Shown here piece after piece: positions 1 to 7,306 of a stretch of 64,000 nt of DNA (its first letter is position 1; every line of letters begins with the position of its first letter). The stretch lies in NCBI RefSeq assembly GCF_045348435.1, contig NZ_CP157484.1, positions 1,984,001 to 2,048,000 of the forward strand. The letters are read 5' to 3'. The notes under the pieces are model-generated. The model searched no databases, was not told where the DNA came from, and saw only the letters and a program-made list of their open reading frames with translations. The translations under genes and the position numbers were made by a program. Source of the stretch: Alsobacter sp045348435 (GTDB taxonomy: Bacteria; Pseudomonadota; Alphaproteobacteria; Rhizobiales; Beijerinckiaceae).

Positions 1-532
1 CGTCCCGGGCGCGGCGCTGCTCGGTTACCTCGCCACCGCGCCGGTGGCGATCCCCGGCATCGTGCTGGGCGTGGGGCTGTTCCTCAGCTACTCCAGCCCG
101 CCCTTCATGCTCTACGGCACGATCTGGATCCTGTTCATCGCCTTTCTGACCATCGAGATGCCGGCCGGCTACCAGCAGCTGTCCTCGGCGTTCAAGAGCA
201 TCCATCCCGAGCTCGAGGAGGCGAGCCGCATCCTCGGCGCCACCCGCATGATGGCGCTGCGCCAGATCACCGCCCCGCTGCTGCGCACCAGCGTGGTGGC
301 CACCTGGTGCTTCGTGTTCATCGGCACCATCCGGGAGCTTTCGGCCACGATCCTGCTCACCACCGCCGAAACCAAGCTGGTGTCGGTGATCATCTACGAC
401 CTCAACGAAAGCGGCGACCTTGGCGCCATCTCGGTGCTCGGCCTCCTGCTGCTGGTCGTGTCCTTCGCGATCGTGCTGCTAGCGAACAGGTTGCCGGTGC
501 TGGGCGGCCGGAGGATCACGGCGCTGCGGTGA
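1..532 (+). CDS. ABC transporter permease, iron(III)-type (3' part only)
   Basis: The reading frame is open from the first base of the window, so the start lies upstream and only the last ~176 residues are visible. The piece is strongly hydrophobic and carries the EAA loop of binding-protein-dependent permeases (EEASRILGATRMMALRQIT, near bases 217-273), which contacts the ATPase. Overall texture resembles the C-terminal half of FbpB/SfuB-type iron(III) or related permeases, usually large proteins made of two permease halves; the substrate is inferred only. It would import its substrate across the inner membrane with a binding protein and ATPase encoded outside the window. It converges on the GntR gene, with a palindromic repeat between them. 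Confidence 0.8.
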   Translation, partial: VPGAALLGYLATAPVAIPGIVLGVGLFLSYSSPPFMLYGTIWILFIAFLTIEMPAGYQQLSSAFKSIHPELEEASRILGATRMMALRQITAPLLRTSVVATWCFVFIGTIRELSATILLTTAETKLVSVIIYDLNESGDLGAISVLGLLLLVVSFAIVLLANRLPVLGGRRITALR

Positions 533-538
533 GCCTCG

Positions 539-665
539 CCGTCATCCCCGGCCGGAGCCGCGCAGCGGCGGAGGGGAAGGGGATCCAGGCGATTTCGCCG
601 ATAAGGCGTCCTGCCCAGCCACTCTGGATCCCCTTCCCGCGCCTGCGGCGCGCCGGGGATGACGG
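539..665. repeat. Long imperfect inverted repeat (palindromic intergenic element)
   Basis: The left arm (539-588) begins CCGTCATCCCCGGC and ends GGATCCAG. The right arm (624-665) is its near-perfect reverse complement, beginning CTGGATCCCC and ending GGGGATGACGG. The arms enclose a 35-base loop and contain inner GC-rich hairpins. It lies between two convergent genes. Elements with CGTCATCCCCGG ends are common intergenic palindromes in Hyphomicrobiales genomes (from memory). It could also act as a bidirectional terminator. No second copy was noticed in this window. Confidence 0.75.
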
Positions 666-670
666 AAAGG

Positions 671-1351
671 TCACTTCCCGAACAGCGCGTCCTTGCTGGT
701 GAGCACGTGCTCCTCCATCTCGCGGCGGGCCGCCTCGGCGTCGTGCTTCTTCAGCGCGGCCAGGATGCGGCGGTGCTCGGCGTTGGAGACCTTCATGCGG
801 CCGGGCGCATCCAGCGTGCGGCGGCGGAACAGGTGGGCTTCGCGCTGGATGGCGTTGCTGAGCGACAGAAGACGGTCATTGCCCGTGAAGCTGACGATCT
901 TCTCGTGGAACCGGAGGTTCAGCGGATAAAAGGCGTTCAGGTCCTCGGCCTTGGCGGCCTTGTCCATGTCGCCGATCAGCGTCTGCAGCTCGGCCGCCTG
1001 CGCGGTCGTGATGATGGGCGCCAGCAGCCGACCGGCCATGCCCATCAGCGAGGCGCGGATGTCGTAGAGCTCGGCGGCGGCCTTGTTGTCGAGTTCGCGC
1101 ACGAACACGCCGCGGTTCACCACCACCTCGACGAGGCCGCTCTGCTCCAGCCCCCGGCAGGCTTCCCGGATGGGGCCGCGGCTGACGCCCAGCCGCGTCG
1201 CCAGCGCGTTTTCATTGAGGCGGTCGCCGCCCGCAAGTTCGCCCATCTCGATCATGCGCTCGAGCTCGCGGCGCACCAGCGAGGTGAGCGACTCGGTGCG
1301 GCGGATCTTCAGGGCGAGCGTCGGGTCCACGGGCGTTCCGCAATTGACCAA
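671..1351 (-). CDS. GntR-family (FadR subfamily, FCD domain) transcriptional regulator
   Basis: A 226-residue DNA-binding regulator. A winged helix-turn-helix (about residues 17-85, with the ATRLGVSRGPIREA recognition region) is followed by an all-helical FCD ligand domain (about 95-220). Likely metal ligands are D97, H149, H193 and H215, typical of FCD proteins that sense small organic acids. I chose the TTG start because AGGAAGG lies 8 bases upstream; a GTG at 1330 (219 residues) has no good ribosome site. It is divergent from the PrpD-family gene and probably controls it. An operator-like CAATTGACCAA overlaps the chosen start codon, suggesting autoregulation. Ligand unknown; a hydroxy- or tricarboxylic acid is a guess from the neighbours. 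Confidence 0.88.
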   Translation of the reverse strand: MVNCGTPVDPTLALKIRRTESLTSLVRRELERMIEMGELAGGDRLNENALATRLGVSRGPIREACRGLEQSGLVEVVVNRGVFVRELDNKAAAELYDIRASLMGMAGRLLAPIITTAQAAELQTLIGDMDKAAKAEDLNAFYPLNLRFHEKIVSFTGNDRLLSLSNAIQREAHLFRRRTLDAPGRMKVSNAEHRRILAALKKHDAEAARREMEEHVLTSKDALFGK

Positions 1352-1421
1352 AGAGGCAACCTTCCTGAACGCAGATCGACATCCGCGCAAGCAAAATCGG
1401 TGGCGAAAAACTGTTGACAAT
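1341..1421. promoter_or_regulatory. Divergent control region with two operator-like sites
   Basis: Between the regulator and the PrpD-family gene, ATTGTCAACA is present on the minus strand at 1412-1421. It fits the FadR-subfamily pattern TNGTNNACNA and overlaps a TTGACA (1414-1419) that could be a -35 box. CAATTGACCAA at 1341-1351 overlaps the regulator's start codon. Both cores (ATTGTCAACA and CAATTGAC) recur together at 7238-7254 in the second divergent promoter of the island. A convincing -10 box is not visible. Repressor binding is inferred. Confidence 0.5.
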
Positions 1422-1519
1422 TCACAATGTGGCGACGAGCCTGCAGGAGAACGCGGCGCCAAGCCGCGCGAAGCATTCGCCTGCTCAAAGGCCTGGCGAA
1501 CGCCAGGGAGGAGATCGAG

Positions 1520-2932
1520 ATGAGCGCCAAAACCGCCGCGGATCGCGCCGACACGACATGGTACGTCGCCGAATTCGTTCATGACGCCCAGGCGTCGGAT
1601 CTGCCGTCCGACGTCGTCGCGCTCGGCAAGAAGTCGATCCTGGACGGGCTCGGGCTGGCGCTCTCCGGATCGGTGGCGCGCAGCGGCGAACTCGTTCGCC
1701 GACACCTCGACGACCTCGCGCTGGGCGATGGGCCCGCCACCGTGATCGGCACCAACCGCCGCGTCGCGCCTCGCTTCGCGGCCTTCGCAAACGGCGTCGG
1801 CGTCCATGCGGACGACTACGACGACACCCAGCTCGCCGTGGCGTCGGACCGCGTCTACGGCCTGCTCACGCACCCGACCGCGCCGGCGCTGCCGGCCGCG
1901 CTCGCCATGGGCGAAGCCAAGGGCGCGAGCGGCCGCGACGTGATGCTGGCCTACCATCTGGGCGTCGAGGTGGAGTGCAAGATCGCCGAGGCGATCGATC
2001 CGCGCCATTACCAGACCGGCTTCCACGCCACCGCCACCTGCGGGACCTTCGCGGCCGCGTCCGCGGCGTCCAAGCTCATGGGGCTCTCGACCGAGCAGAT
2101 CACCCGCGCGCTGTCGGTCGCCGGCAGCCAGTCGGCAGGCCTGCGGGAAAATTTCGGCACCATGACGAAGCCGTTCCACGCCGGCCGCTCCTCCGAGAGC
2201 GGCGTCGCGGCGGCGCAGTTCGCCGACTATGGCTGGACCGCCACGGACAAGATCCTGGAAGCCCCGCGCGGCTTCTTCCGCGCCGCCGGCGGCGGCTTCG
2301 ACCGAAACGCCATCATGGGCAAGCTCGGCGCGCCCTGGACTTTCGCGGAGCCGGGCATCTCCATCAAGCCGCATCCGTCGGGCTCGCTCACCCACCCGGG
2401 CATGACCGAGATGCTGCGCCTCATCCGCGAGCATGGGATCAAGGCCGACCAGGTCGAGAGCGTGCGCGTCGGCACCAACTCCAACATGCCCAACGCGCTG
2501 ATCCACCACCGCCCGACCAATGAGTTGCAGGCCAAGTTCTCCATGGAGTTCTGCATGGCGATCCTGCTCCTGGAGGGCAGGGCGGGGCTGAACGAGTTCA
2601 CCGACGAGGTGGTGATGCGCCCGGACGTGCAGGCCATGATCGAGCGCGTCGACTTCGGCGTGAACGACGAGGCCGAGCGCGCCGGCTACCACAAGATGAC
2701 CACCCTCATCGACATCGCGTTCAAGGACGGCCGCACCATCTCGGGCCGCGCCGACTTCGGCAAGGGCAGTCCCTCCAACCCGATGAGCTACGAGGAGGTC
2801 GCCGACAAGTTCCGCGAATGCGTGGAGTTCGCCCGCTTCGACAAGCAGAAGGCCGAGACCGTGGTCGCGATGGTGCGCGACCTGGAAGACCTCGGCTCCA
2901 TTGAGCGCCTCACGGCCGCCCTGCGCCCCTGA
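1520..2932 (+). CDS. MmgE/PrpD family protein (2-methylcitrate dehydratase / cis-aconitate decarboxylase-like)
   Basis: A 470-residue protein of normal family length. Recognisable family segments are KKSILDGLGLALSG near the N-terminus, YHLGVEVECKIAEA, the TGFHATATCGTFAAA stretch, MTKPFHAGRSSESGVAAA and the SIKPHPSGSLTHPGM segment. The family includes 2-methylcitrate dehydratase, cis-aconitate decarboxylase and an iminodisuccinate epimerase, all acting on di- or tricarboxylates, so the exact reaction cannot be fixed. The start is preceded by AGGGAGGAG; an in-frame ATG at 1427 lacks such a site and would overlap the control region. First gene of a plus-strand run with the AbrB-type protein and two decarboxylating dehydrogenases. 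No methylcitrate synthase or lyase gene is nearby, so a classical propionate role is unlikely. Confidence 0.85.
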   Translation: MSAKTAADRADTTWYVAEFVHDAQASDLPSDVVALGKKSILDGLGLALSGSVARSGELVRRHLDDLALGDGPATVIGTNRRVAPRFAAFANGVGVHADDYDDTQLAVASDRVYGLLTHPTAPALPAALAMGEAKGASGRDVMLAYHLGVEVECKIAEAIDPRHYQTGFHATATCGTFAAASAASKLMGLSTEQITRALSVAGSQSAGLRENFGTMTKPFHAGRSSESGVAAAQFADYGWTATDKILEAPRGFFRAAGGGFDRNAIMGKLGAPWTFAEPGISIKPHPSGSLTHPGMTEMLRLIREHGIKADQVESVRVGTNSNMPNALIHHRPTNELQAKFSMEFCMAILLLEGRAGLNEFTDEVVMRPDVQAMIERVDFGVNDEAERAGYHKMTTLIDIAFKDGRTISGRADFGKGSPSNPMSYEEVADKFRECVEFARFDKQKAETVVAMVRDLEDLGSIERLTAALRP

Positions 2933-2939
2933 GGCCGCG

Positions 2940-4052
2940 GTGGACGACAGGCCGCAAACAGAGAGCCTCCAGGCCGGCCGGTTTGGGCGGCTCGCGCCGC
3001 GCGGCCCGCTCGCCCTCGGCCGCATCGCCGCCACGCTTGCGCTGGGCTTCGCGGCCGGCTGGGCGGCGAGCCGAGTCGGCCTGCCGCTCGCCTGGATGCT
3101 GGGCCCCATGCTGGCTACGGCGGCCTGCGCGATGCTCGGCTGGTCGCCCCAGCCCGCGCCGCGCAGCCGCGAATTCGGCCAGGCGGTGATCGGCCTCGCC
3201 ATCGGGCTGCGCTTCACGCCCGTGATCCTGGCCTCCACGGCGACGCTGCTGCCCGCCATGGCGGTCGCCACGCTCGGCGTGATCGTTCTCACCACGATCG
3301 CGGCGCTCGCCGTGCGCGCCATGATCGGTCTCGATCGCCAGACCGCGTTTTTCGCCACCGCGGCCGCCGGCATGGCTGAGATGGCGATGCTGGCCCGCGA
3401 CCGCGGCGCGGATTCCGAAGCCGTCGCGGTGTTCCACGCCATCCGGGTCGGCACCATCGTGACGGTGGCCCCGCTCGCCGTGTACGCGTTCGGTTCGGAC
3501 GGCGGCATCCCGGATCTCGGCCAGACCGGGGTCGTGCCGCCGCTGCCTCTCGCCCTGATGCTGGCCGGCGCGGTTGTGGCGGCGCTGATCGCCCGGCCGG
3601 CGCGCATCCCCAATCCCTGGCTGTTCGGCCCGGCCATTCTCGGCCTCGCGCTGGCGGCCTCCGGCCTGGTGGCCGGCTCGATCCCGCCCTTGCTGCTGAT
3701 CGTCGCCCAGGTGGCGCTCGGCGTCGCGCTGGGCGCGCGTTTCCAGCGCAGCCTCATGATGCGCCTGCCCAAGGTGGCGGCCTGCGCCTTCGTGGTGTCG
3801 CTCGGCCTCGTGGCGGCGGCGGCGGGCCTCGCCTACGGGCTCTCGGCCGCCACGGGCCTGTCCTACGGCACGAGCTTCCTCGCCGTCGCGCCGGCGGGCG
3901 TCACCGAGATGGTCCTCACCGCCAAGGTGATGCACCTCGACACCGCCAGCGTCACGGCCTTCCACGTCATGCGCATCGCCGCCATCACGGCGACGACGCT
4001 GCTCACCCTGCGTGTCTACGAGCGCCTCGCCGGCTGGCTGGACGCGGCCTGA
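2940..4052 (+). CDS. AbrB family membrane protein (putative transporter)
   Basis: A 370-residue, very hydrophobic protein with two homologous halves of about 150 residues, as in the AbrB family often mislabelled 'ammonia monooxygenase'. The paired motif is visible as PLAWMLGPMLATA with FATAAAGMAEMAML in the first half, and as PNPWLFGPAILGLALA with FLAVAPAGVTEMVL in the second. I prefer the GTG start 7 bases after the previous stop, with GAGG upstream; a TTG at 2901 would overlap the previous gene by 32 bases. Family function is poorly known. Placed inside a catabolic operon, it may move the pathway's substrate or an intermediate across the inner membrane (inference). Confidence 0.82.
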   Translation: MDDRPQTESLQAGRFGRLAPRGPLALGRIAATLALGFAAGWAASRVGLPLAWMLGPMLATAACAMLGWSPQPAPRSREFGQAVIGLAIGLRFTPVILASTATLLPAMAVATLGVIVLTTIAALAVRAMIGLDRQTAFFATAAAGMAEMAMLARDRGADSEAVAVFHAIRVGTIVTVAPLAVYAFGSDGGIPDLGQTGVVPPLPLALMLAGAVVAALIARPARIPNPWLFGPAILGLALAASGLVAGSIPPLLLIVAQVALGVALGARFQRSLMMRLPKVAACAFVVSLGLVAAAAGLAYGLSAATGLSYGTSFLAVAPAGVTEMVLTAKVMHLDTASVTAFHVMRIAAITATTLLTLRVYERLAGWLDAA

Positions 4053-4069
4053 TCCCATGGAGTTCACGC

Positions 4070-5155
4070 ATGCCTGAAGCCCACCTCGTCGTCGGCGTCC
4101 TGAACGGCGACGACATCGGCCACGAGATCGTGCCGGCCTCCGTGGAGGTCGCCAAGGCGGCCGCCGCCCGCGCCGGGCTGGTGGTGGACTGGCGCCCGAC
4201 CCCGATCGGCCGCAGCGCGCTGGACACGCACGGCTCCACCATGCCGGAGGGCACGCTGGAGACGCTGGGGAGCTTCGACGGCTTCATCCTGGGCCCCATC
4301 GGCCACCGCGCCTATCCGAAGGTCCCGGGCGCCATCAACCCGCACCCGATCCTGCGCAAGCACTTCAACCTCTTCGCCAATGTCCGTCCGACCCGGTCCT
4401 TCCCGGGCATCGGCTGCCTCTACGACGACGTCGACCTCGTGATCGTGCGCGAGAACAACGAGGGCTTCCAGCCGGACCGCAACGTGGTGGCGGGCTCGGG
4501 CGAGTTCCGGCCCACCGACGAGGTGACCATCTCGGTGCGCGTCATCACCCGCACGGGCAGCCGGCGCGTCGCCCGCGCCGCGCTGGAGCTGGCGCGCAGC
4601 CGCCGCAAGCATCTCACGATCATCCACAAGGACACGGTCTTCAAGCTGGGCTGCGGCATGTTCGTGGAGGAGTGCCGCAAGGCCGCGCTCGACTTCCCGG
4701 ACGTGCTGGTGGACGACGTCATCGTCGACACCTTCGCGATGCGCCTCGTGCGCGATCCGCAGACCTTCGACGTGGTGGTCACCACCAACATGTTCGGCGA
4801 CATCCTCAGCGACGAAGCCGCCGGCCTCGTGGGCGGCCTCGGCATGGCGCCGGGCCTGTGCATCGGCGAGGGAAACATCGCGATGGCGCAGGCGACGCAC
4901 GGCTCGGCCCCCGACATCGCCGGCAAGGGCATCGCCAACCCCTATGCGATGATCGAATCCACCCGCATGCTGTTCGACTGGCTCGGCCGCAGCCGCAACG
5001 TCCCGCAGGCCGTGGAGGCCGCCGCCCTGATGCAGCGCGGCATCGAAGCCGCGCTCGCCGATCCCGCGACCCGCACGGGCGACATCCGCGGCACGGGCCG
5101 CACCGCCGACATGGTCCGCGGCGTCATCGACAACATGGGAGCCCATCATGGCTGA
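4070..5155 (+). CDS. Isocitrate/isopropylmalate dehydrogenase family protein
   Basis: A 361-residue NAD(P)-dependent oxidative decarboxylase of the beta-hydroxyacid type. Visible family motifs are GVLNGDDIGHEIVP at the N-terminus, FANVRPTRS (substrate arginine), IVRENNEG, the metal/cofactor stretch TTNMFGDILSDEAAG and HGSAPDIAGKGIANP, which closes the NAD pocket. The length fits isopropylmalate or tartrate-type enzymes. There are no leuC/leuD or other leucine genes nearby, so leucine synthesis is unlikely. It sits between the AbrB-type gene and a second family member that overlaps it by 8 bases. The expected substrate is a 2-hydroxy di- or tricarboxylate. GGAG lies 7 bases before the start. 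Confidence 0.86.
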   Translation: MPEAHLVVGVLNGDDIGHEIVPASVEVAKAAAARAGLVVDWRPTPIGRSALDTHGSTMPEGTLETLGSFDGFILGPIGHRAYPKVPGAINPHPILRKHFNLFANVRPTRSFPGIGCLYDDVDLVIVRENNEGFQPDRNVVAGSGEFRPTDEVTISVRVITRTGSRRVARAALELARSRRKHLTIIHKDTVFKLGCGMFVEECRKAALDFPDVLVDDVIVDTFAMRLVRDPQTFDVVVTTNMFGDILSDEAAGLVGGLGMAPGLCIGEGNIAMAQATHGSAPDIAGKGIANPYAMIESTRMLFDWLGRSRNVPQAVEAAALMQRGIEAALADPATRTGDIRGTGRTADMVRGVIDNMGAHHG

Positions 5156-6230
5156 ACGCACGCACAGGATCGCCCTCATGGGCGGCGACGGGATCGGTCC
5201 CGAGGTGATCGACGCCGGCCGGCAGGTGCTCGACGCCCTGGCGACCCGCGAAGAGGGCCTGCGCTTCGATTTCGAGCGCTTCGACTGGGGCTCCGACTAC
5301 TACCGCCGCAACGGGCGCATGATGCCGGAGGACGGGCTGGAGACCCTGCGCCCCTTCGACGCCATCTATTTCGGCGCGGTGGGCGACCCCCACCTCCCGG
5401 ACGACCTGACGCTGTGGGGCCTGCGGCTCACGATCTGCCAGGGCTTCGACCAATACGCCAATGTGCGGCCCACCCGCCTGCTGCCCAACATCGTCGGCCC
5501 GCTGCGTCCCGATCTCGGCGAGGCCATCGACTGGGTGATCGTGCGCGAGAACAGCGAGGGCGAATATGCGGGCGTCGGCGGCCGCGCCCATCGCGGCCTG
5601 CCCATCGAGGTCGGCATGGACGTCGCGGTGTTCACCCGCGCCGGCGTGGAGCGCATCGCCAGGTTCGCCTGCGAACTGGCGATGACCCGGCCCCGCCGGA
5701 AGCTCACCATCGTCACCAAGTCCAACGCCCAGCGCCACGGCATGGTGTTCTGGGACTCAGTCTGCCGCGACGTCATCGCGGCCTATCCGGATCTGGACGT
5801 CGACTGGATGCTTGTCGACGCCATGACGCAGCGCATGGTGCTGCGGCCGGGCACGATCGACACCGTGCTGGCCACCAATCTCCACGCCGACATCCTGTCG
5901 GACCTCGCCTCGGCGCTGGCCGGCAGCCTCGGCATCGGGGCCACGGCCAATATCGATCCCTCGCGCCAGACCCCGTCCATGTTCGAGCCGATCCATGGCT
6001 CGGCCTTCGACCTCATCGGCAAGGGCCTCGCCAACCCGCTCGGCGCCTTCTGGACGGGCTGCATGATGCTGGAGCATCTGGGCGAACCGGCCGCCGCCGC
6101 GCGCCTGATGCGCGCCATCGAGCACGTCACCTCTCAGGGCGAGGCGCTGCCGCCGGACCTCGGCGGCAAGGCCGGCACCGCCGAGGTGACCCGGGCCGTG
6201 ATCGAGGCGCTCCGGGTGGAGAACGGATGA
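5148..6230 (+). CDS. Tartrate / D-malate dehydrogenase-like (TTUC/DmlA type) decarboxylating dehydrogenase
   Basis: A 360-residue member of the same superfamily as the preceding gene but of a different branch. LWGLRLTICQGFDQYANVRP is typical of tartrate dehydrogenase/decarboxylase and D-malate dehydrogenase. Other motifs are MGGDGIGPEVIDAG, VIVRENSEGEYAG, ATNLHADILSDLASALAG and PIHGSAFDLIGKGLANP. Such enzymes oxidise (R)-malate or tartrate with NAD, with or without decarboxylation, using Mn2+ or Mg2+. The 8-base overlap with the previous gene points to translational coupling, so two similar dehydrogenases are made together. GGGAG precedes the start. The exact substrate is not readable from sequence. 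Confidence 0.87.
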   Translation: MAERTHRIALMGGDGIGPEVIDAGRQVLDALATREEGLRFDFERFDWGSDYYRRNGRMMPEDGLETLRPFDAIYFGAVGDPHLPDDLTLWGLRLTICQGFDQYANVRPTRLLPNIVGPLRPDLGEAIDWVIVRENSEGEYAGVGGRAHRGLPIEVGMDVAVFTRAGVERIARFACELAMTRPRRKLTIVTKSNAQRHGMVFWDSVCRDVIAAYPDLDVDWMLVDAMTQRMVLRPGTIDTVLATNLHADILSDLASALAGSLGIGATANIDPSRQTPSMFEPIHGSAFDLIGKGLANPLGAFWTGCMMLEHLGEPAAAARLMRAIEHVTSQGEALPPDLGGKAGTAEVTRAVIEALRVENG

Positions 6231-6239
6231 CGGCGCAGC

Positions 6240-7175
6240 TTAACCGACGAAGGGCGCCGGCTCCCGGCCGGAGAAGAACTCCCAGAAGGTCGGGTATACG
6301 AGGTCCGGCCGGTGCTCGGCCGGATAATGGCCGGTCGGGATCGCCCAGCCGCGCAGGTCGTCGCTCCAACCGCCCCAGGCTTCGAGCGGCTTGAAGTGGC
6401 GGCCGCAATGGCTGTTGGAGCCCCACAGCACCAGCGTCGGGCACGCGATGCGGCGCTTGCCGAAATCGGCCATGTCCATCGCGAGGTCCAGCGTCACGGT
6501 GGCGCGATAGTCCTCGCAGACCGCGTGGATCTGCTCGGCCGTGGTGCAGCGGGCGTATTCGGCCATGGCCTCGGGGGTGAAGATCTCCAGCCCGACGCCC
6601 TTCTTGTTGAGCTTGTAGCGGATGTAATAGTCGAGATCGGCGGTGATCAGCTTTTCGGGGAAGGGCGCCTTCTGGGCCATGAAGAACCAGTGATAGCTCT
6701 CCAGGCCCCAGCCGAGCGTCACCTGCGTCAGCACCGTGTGGGTCGGGACGATGTCGAGCGCCGCCATGCGCTCGACCCGCTCGGGCCGGTCCAGCGCCAT
6801 GCGGAACGCTACGCGCGCGCCGCGATCATGGCCGGCGACGCCGAAGCGCTCGAAGCCGAGCGCGTCCATGACGTCGAACGCGTCCTCGCCCATGGCCCGG
6901 AACGTATAGGCCGCATGGTCGTCGCCGCCCTCCGGCTTGGAGCTGTCGCCGTAGCCGCGCAGATCCATGGCCACCACGGTGAAGCTCCTGGCCAGCGTCG
7001 GCGCGACCTTGTGCCAGCTCACCAGCGTCAGCGGATTGCCGTGGATCAGCAGCAGGGGAGGGCCGCTGCCCGCCACCGCGACCTCGATCTCGGCTCCCCG
7101 CGTGCGGATCCGGCGGCGCTCGAAGCCCGCCATCAGGGTGGGCCCGTGATTCTCCAGCGGCGGCATGGCCTGCAT
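6240..7175 (-). CDS. Alpha/beta hydrolase, fluoroacetate (haloacetate) dehalogenase-like
   Basis: A 311-residue cytoplasmic alpha/beta-fold hydrolase. The nucleophile is aspartate (GHDRGAR, D117), not serine. A second acid lies in LDIVPT (D141) and the histidine in TGHYPAEHRP (H283), giving the dehalogenase triad. R118 and R121 would bind the carboxylate. H162-W163 (SYHWFFMAQ) and Y223 (EDYRA) match the halide pocket of characterised fluoroacetate dehalogenases as I recall them. The tryptophan-bearing cap loop (FGWGATG in RPA1163) is replaced by a KLNKKGVG region. The start follows GAGGGAGAG. Divergent from the PdxA-type gene across an operator-like sequence; its stop is 9 bases from the convergent dehydrogenase stop. 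A non-halogenated ester or epoxide substrate remains possible. Confidence 0.8.
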   Translation of the reverse strand: MQAMPPLENHGPTLMAGFERRRIRTRGAEIEVAVAGSGPPLLLIHGNPLTLVSWHKVAPTLARSFTVVAMDLRGYGDSSKPEGGDDHAAYTFRAMGEDAFDVMDALGFERFGVAGHDRGARVAFRMALDRPERVERMAALDIVPTHTVLTQVTLGWGLESYHWFFMAQKAPFPEKLITADLDYYIRYKLNKKGVGLEIFTPEAMAEYARCTTAEQIHAVCEDYRATVTLDLAMDMADFGKRRIACPTLVLWGSNSHCGRHFKPLEAWGGWSDDLRGWAIPTGHYPAEHRPDLVYPTFWEFFSGREPAPFVG

Positions 7176-7237
7176 GCGCTCTCTCCCTCGGCGCGCTCGT
7201 CTCGGCGGCTCCGCGCAAACTGGAAGTCTCATCGCAG

Positions 7238-7256
7238 ATTGTCAACAATTGACATT
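7238..7256. promoter_or_regulatory. Operator-like site in the hydrolase/pdxA-type divergent promoter
   Basis: ATTGTCAACAATTGACATT contains TGTCAA-CAA-TTGACA, a perfect 6-bp inverted repeat, and the palindromic FadR-type core TTGTCAACAA. A TTGACA can be read on each strand (plus 7249-7254, minus 7240-7245), so a bound repressor would cover -35 boxes of both genes. ATTGTCAACA and CAATTGAC are shared with the regulator's own control region, tying both ends of the island to one regulator (inferred). Confidence 0.5.
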
Positions 7257-7306
7257 GCTCGCGCGGCATGGCGCCATGGCGAGACCAGTTCGAGAGGCGA
7301 GGCCCC

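Noticed and set aside
2901..2939. Upstream TTG start for the AbrB-type gene
   Set aside because: It would overlap the previous gene by 32 bases with no ribosome site; the GTG at 2940 has GAGG at proper spacing.
671..3772. A 1033-codon minus-strand open frame running from the GntR gene across the PrpD- and AbrB-type genes
   Set aside because: Only the last ~226 codons encode a recognisable protein (the regulator). The rest is low-complexity Arg/Ala/Gly text opposite two good genes, a common artefact of very high G+C DNA.
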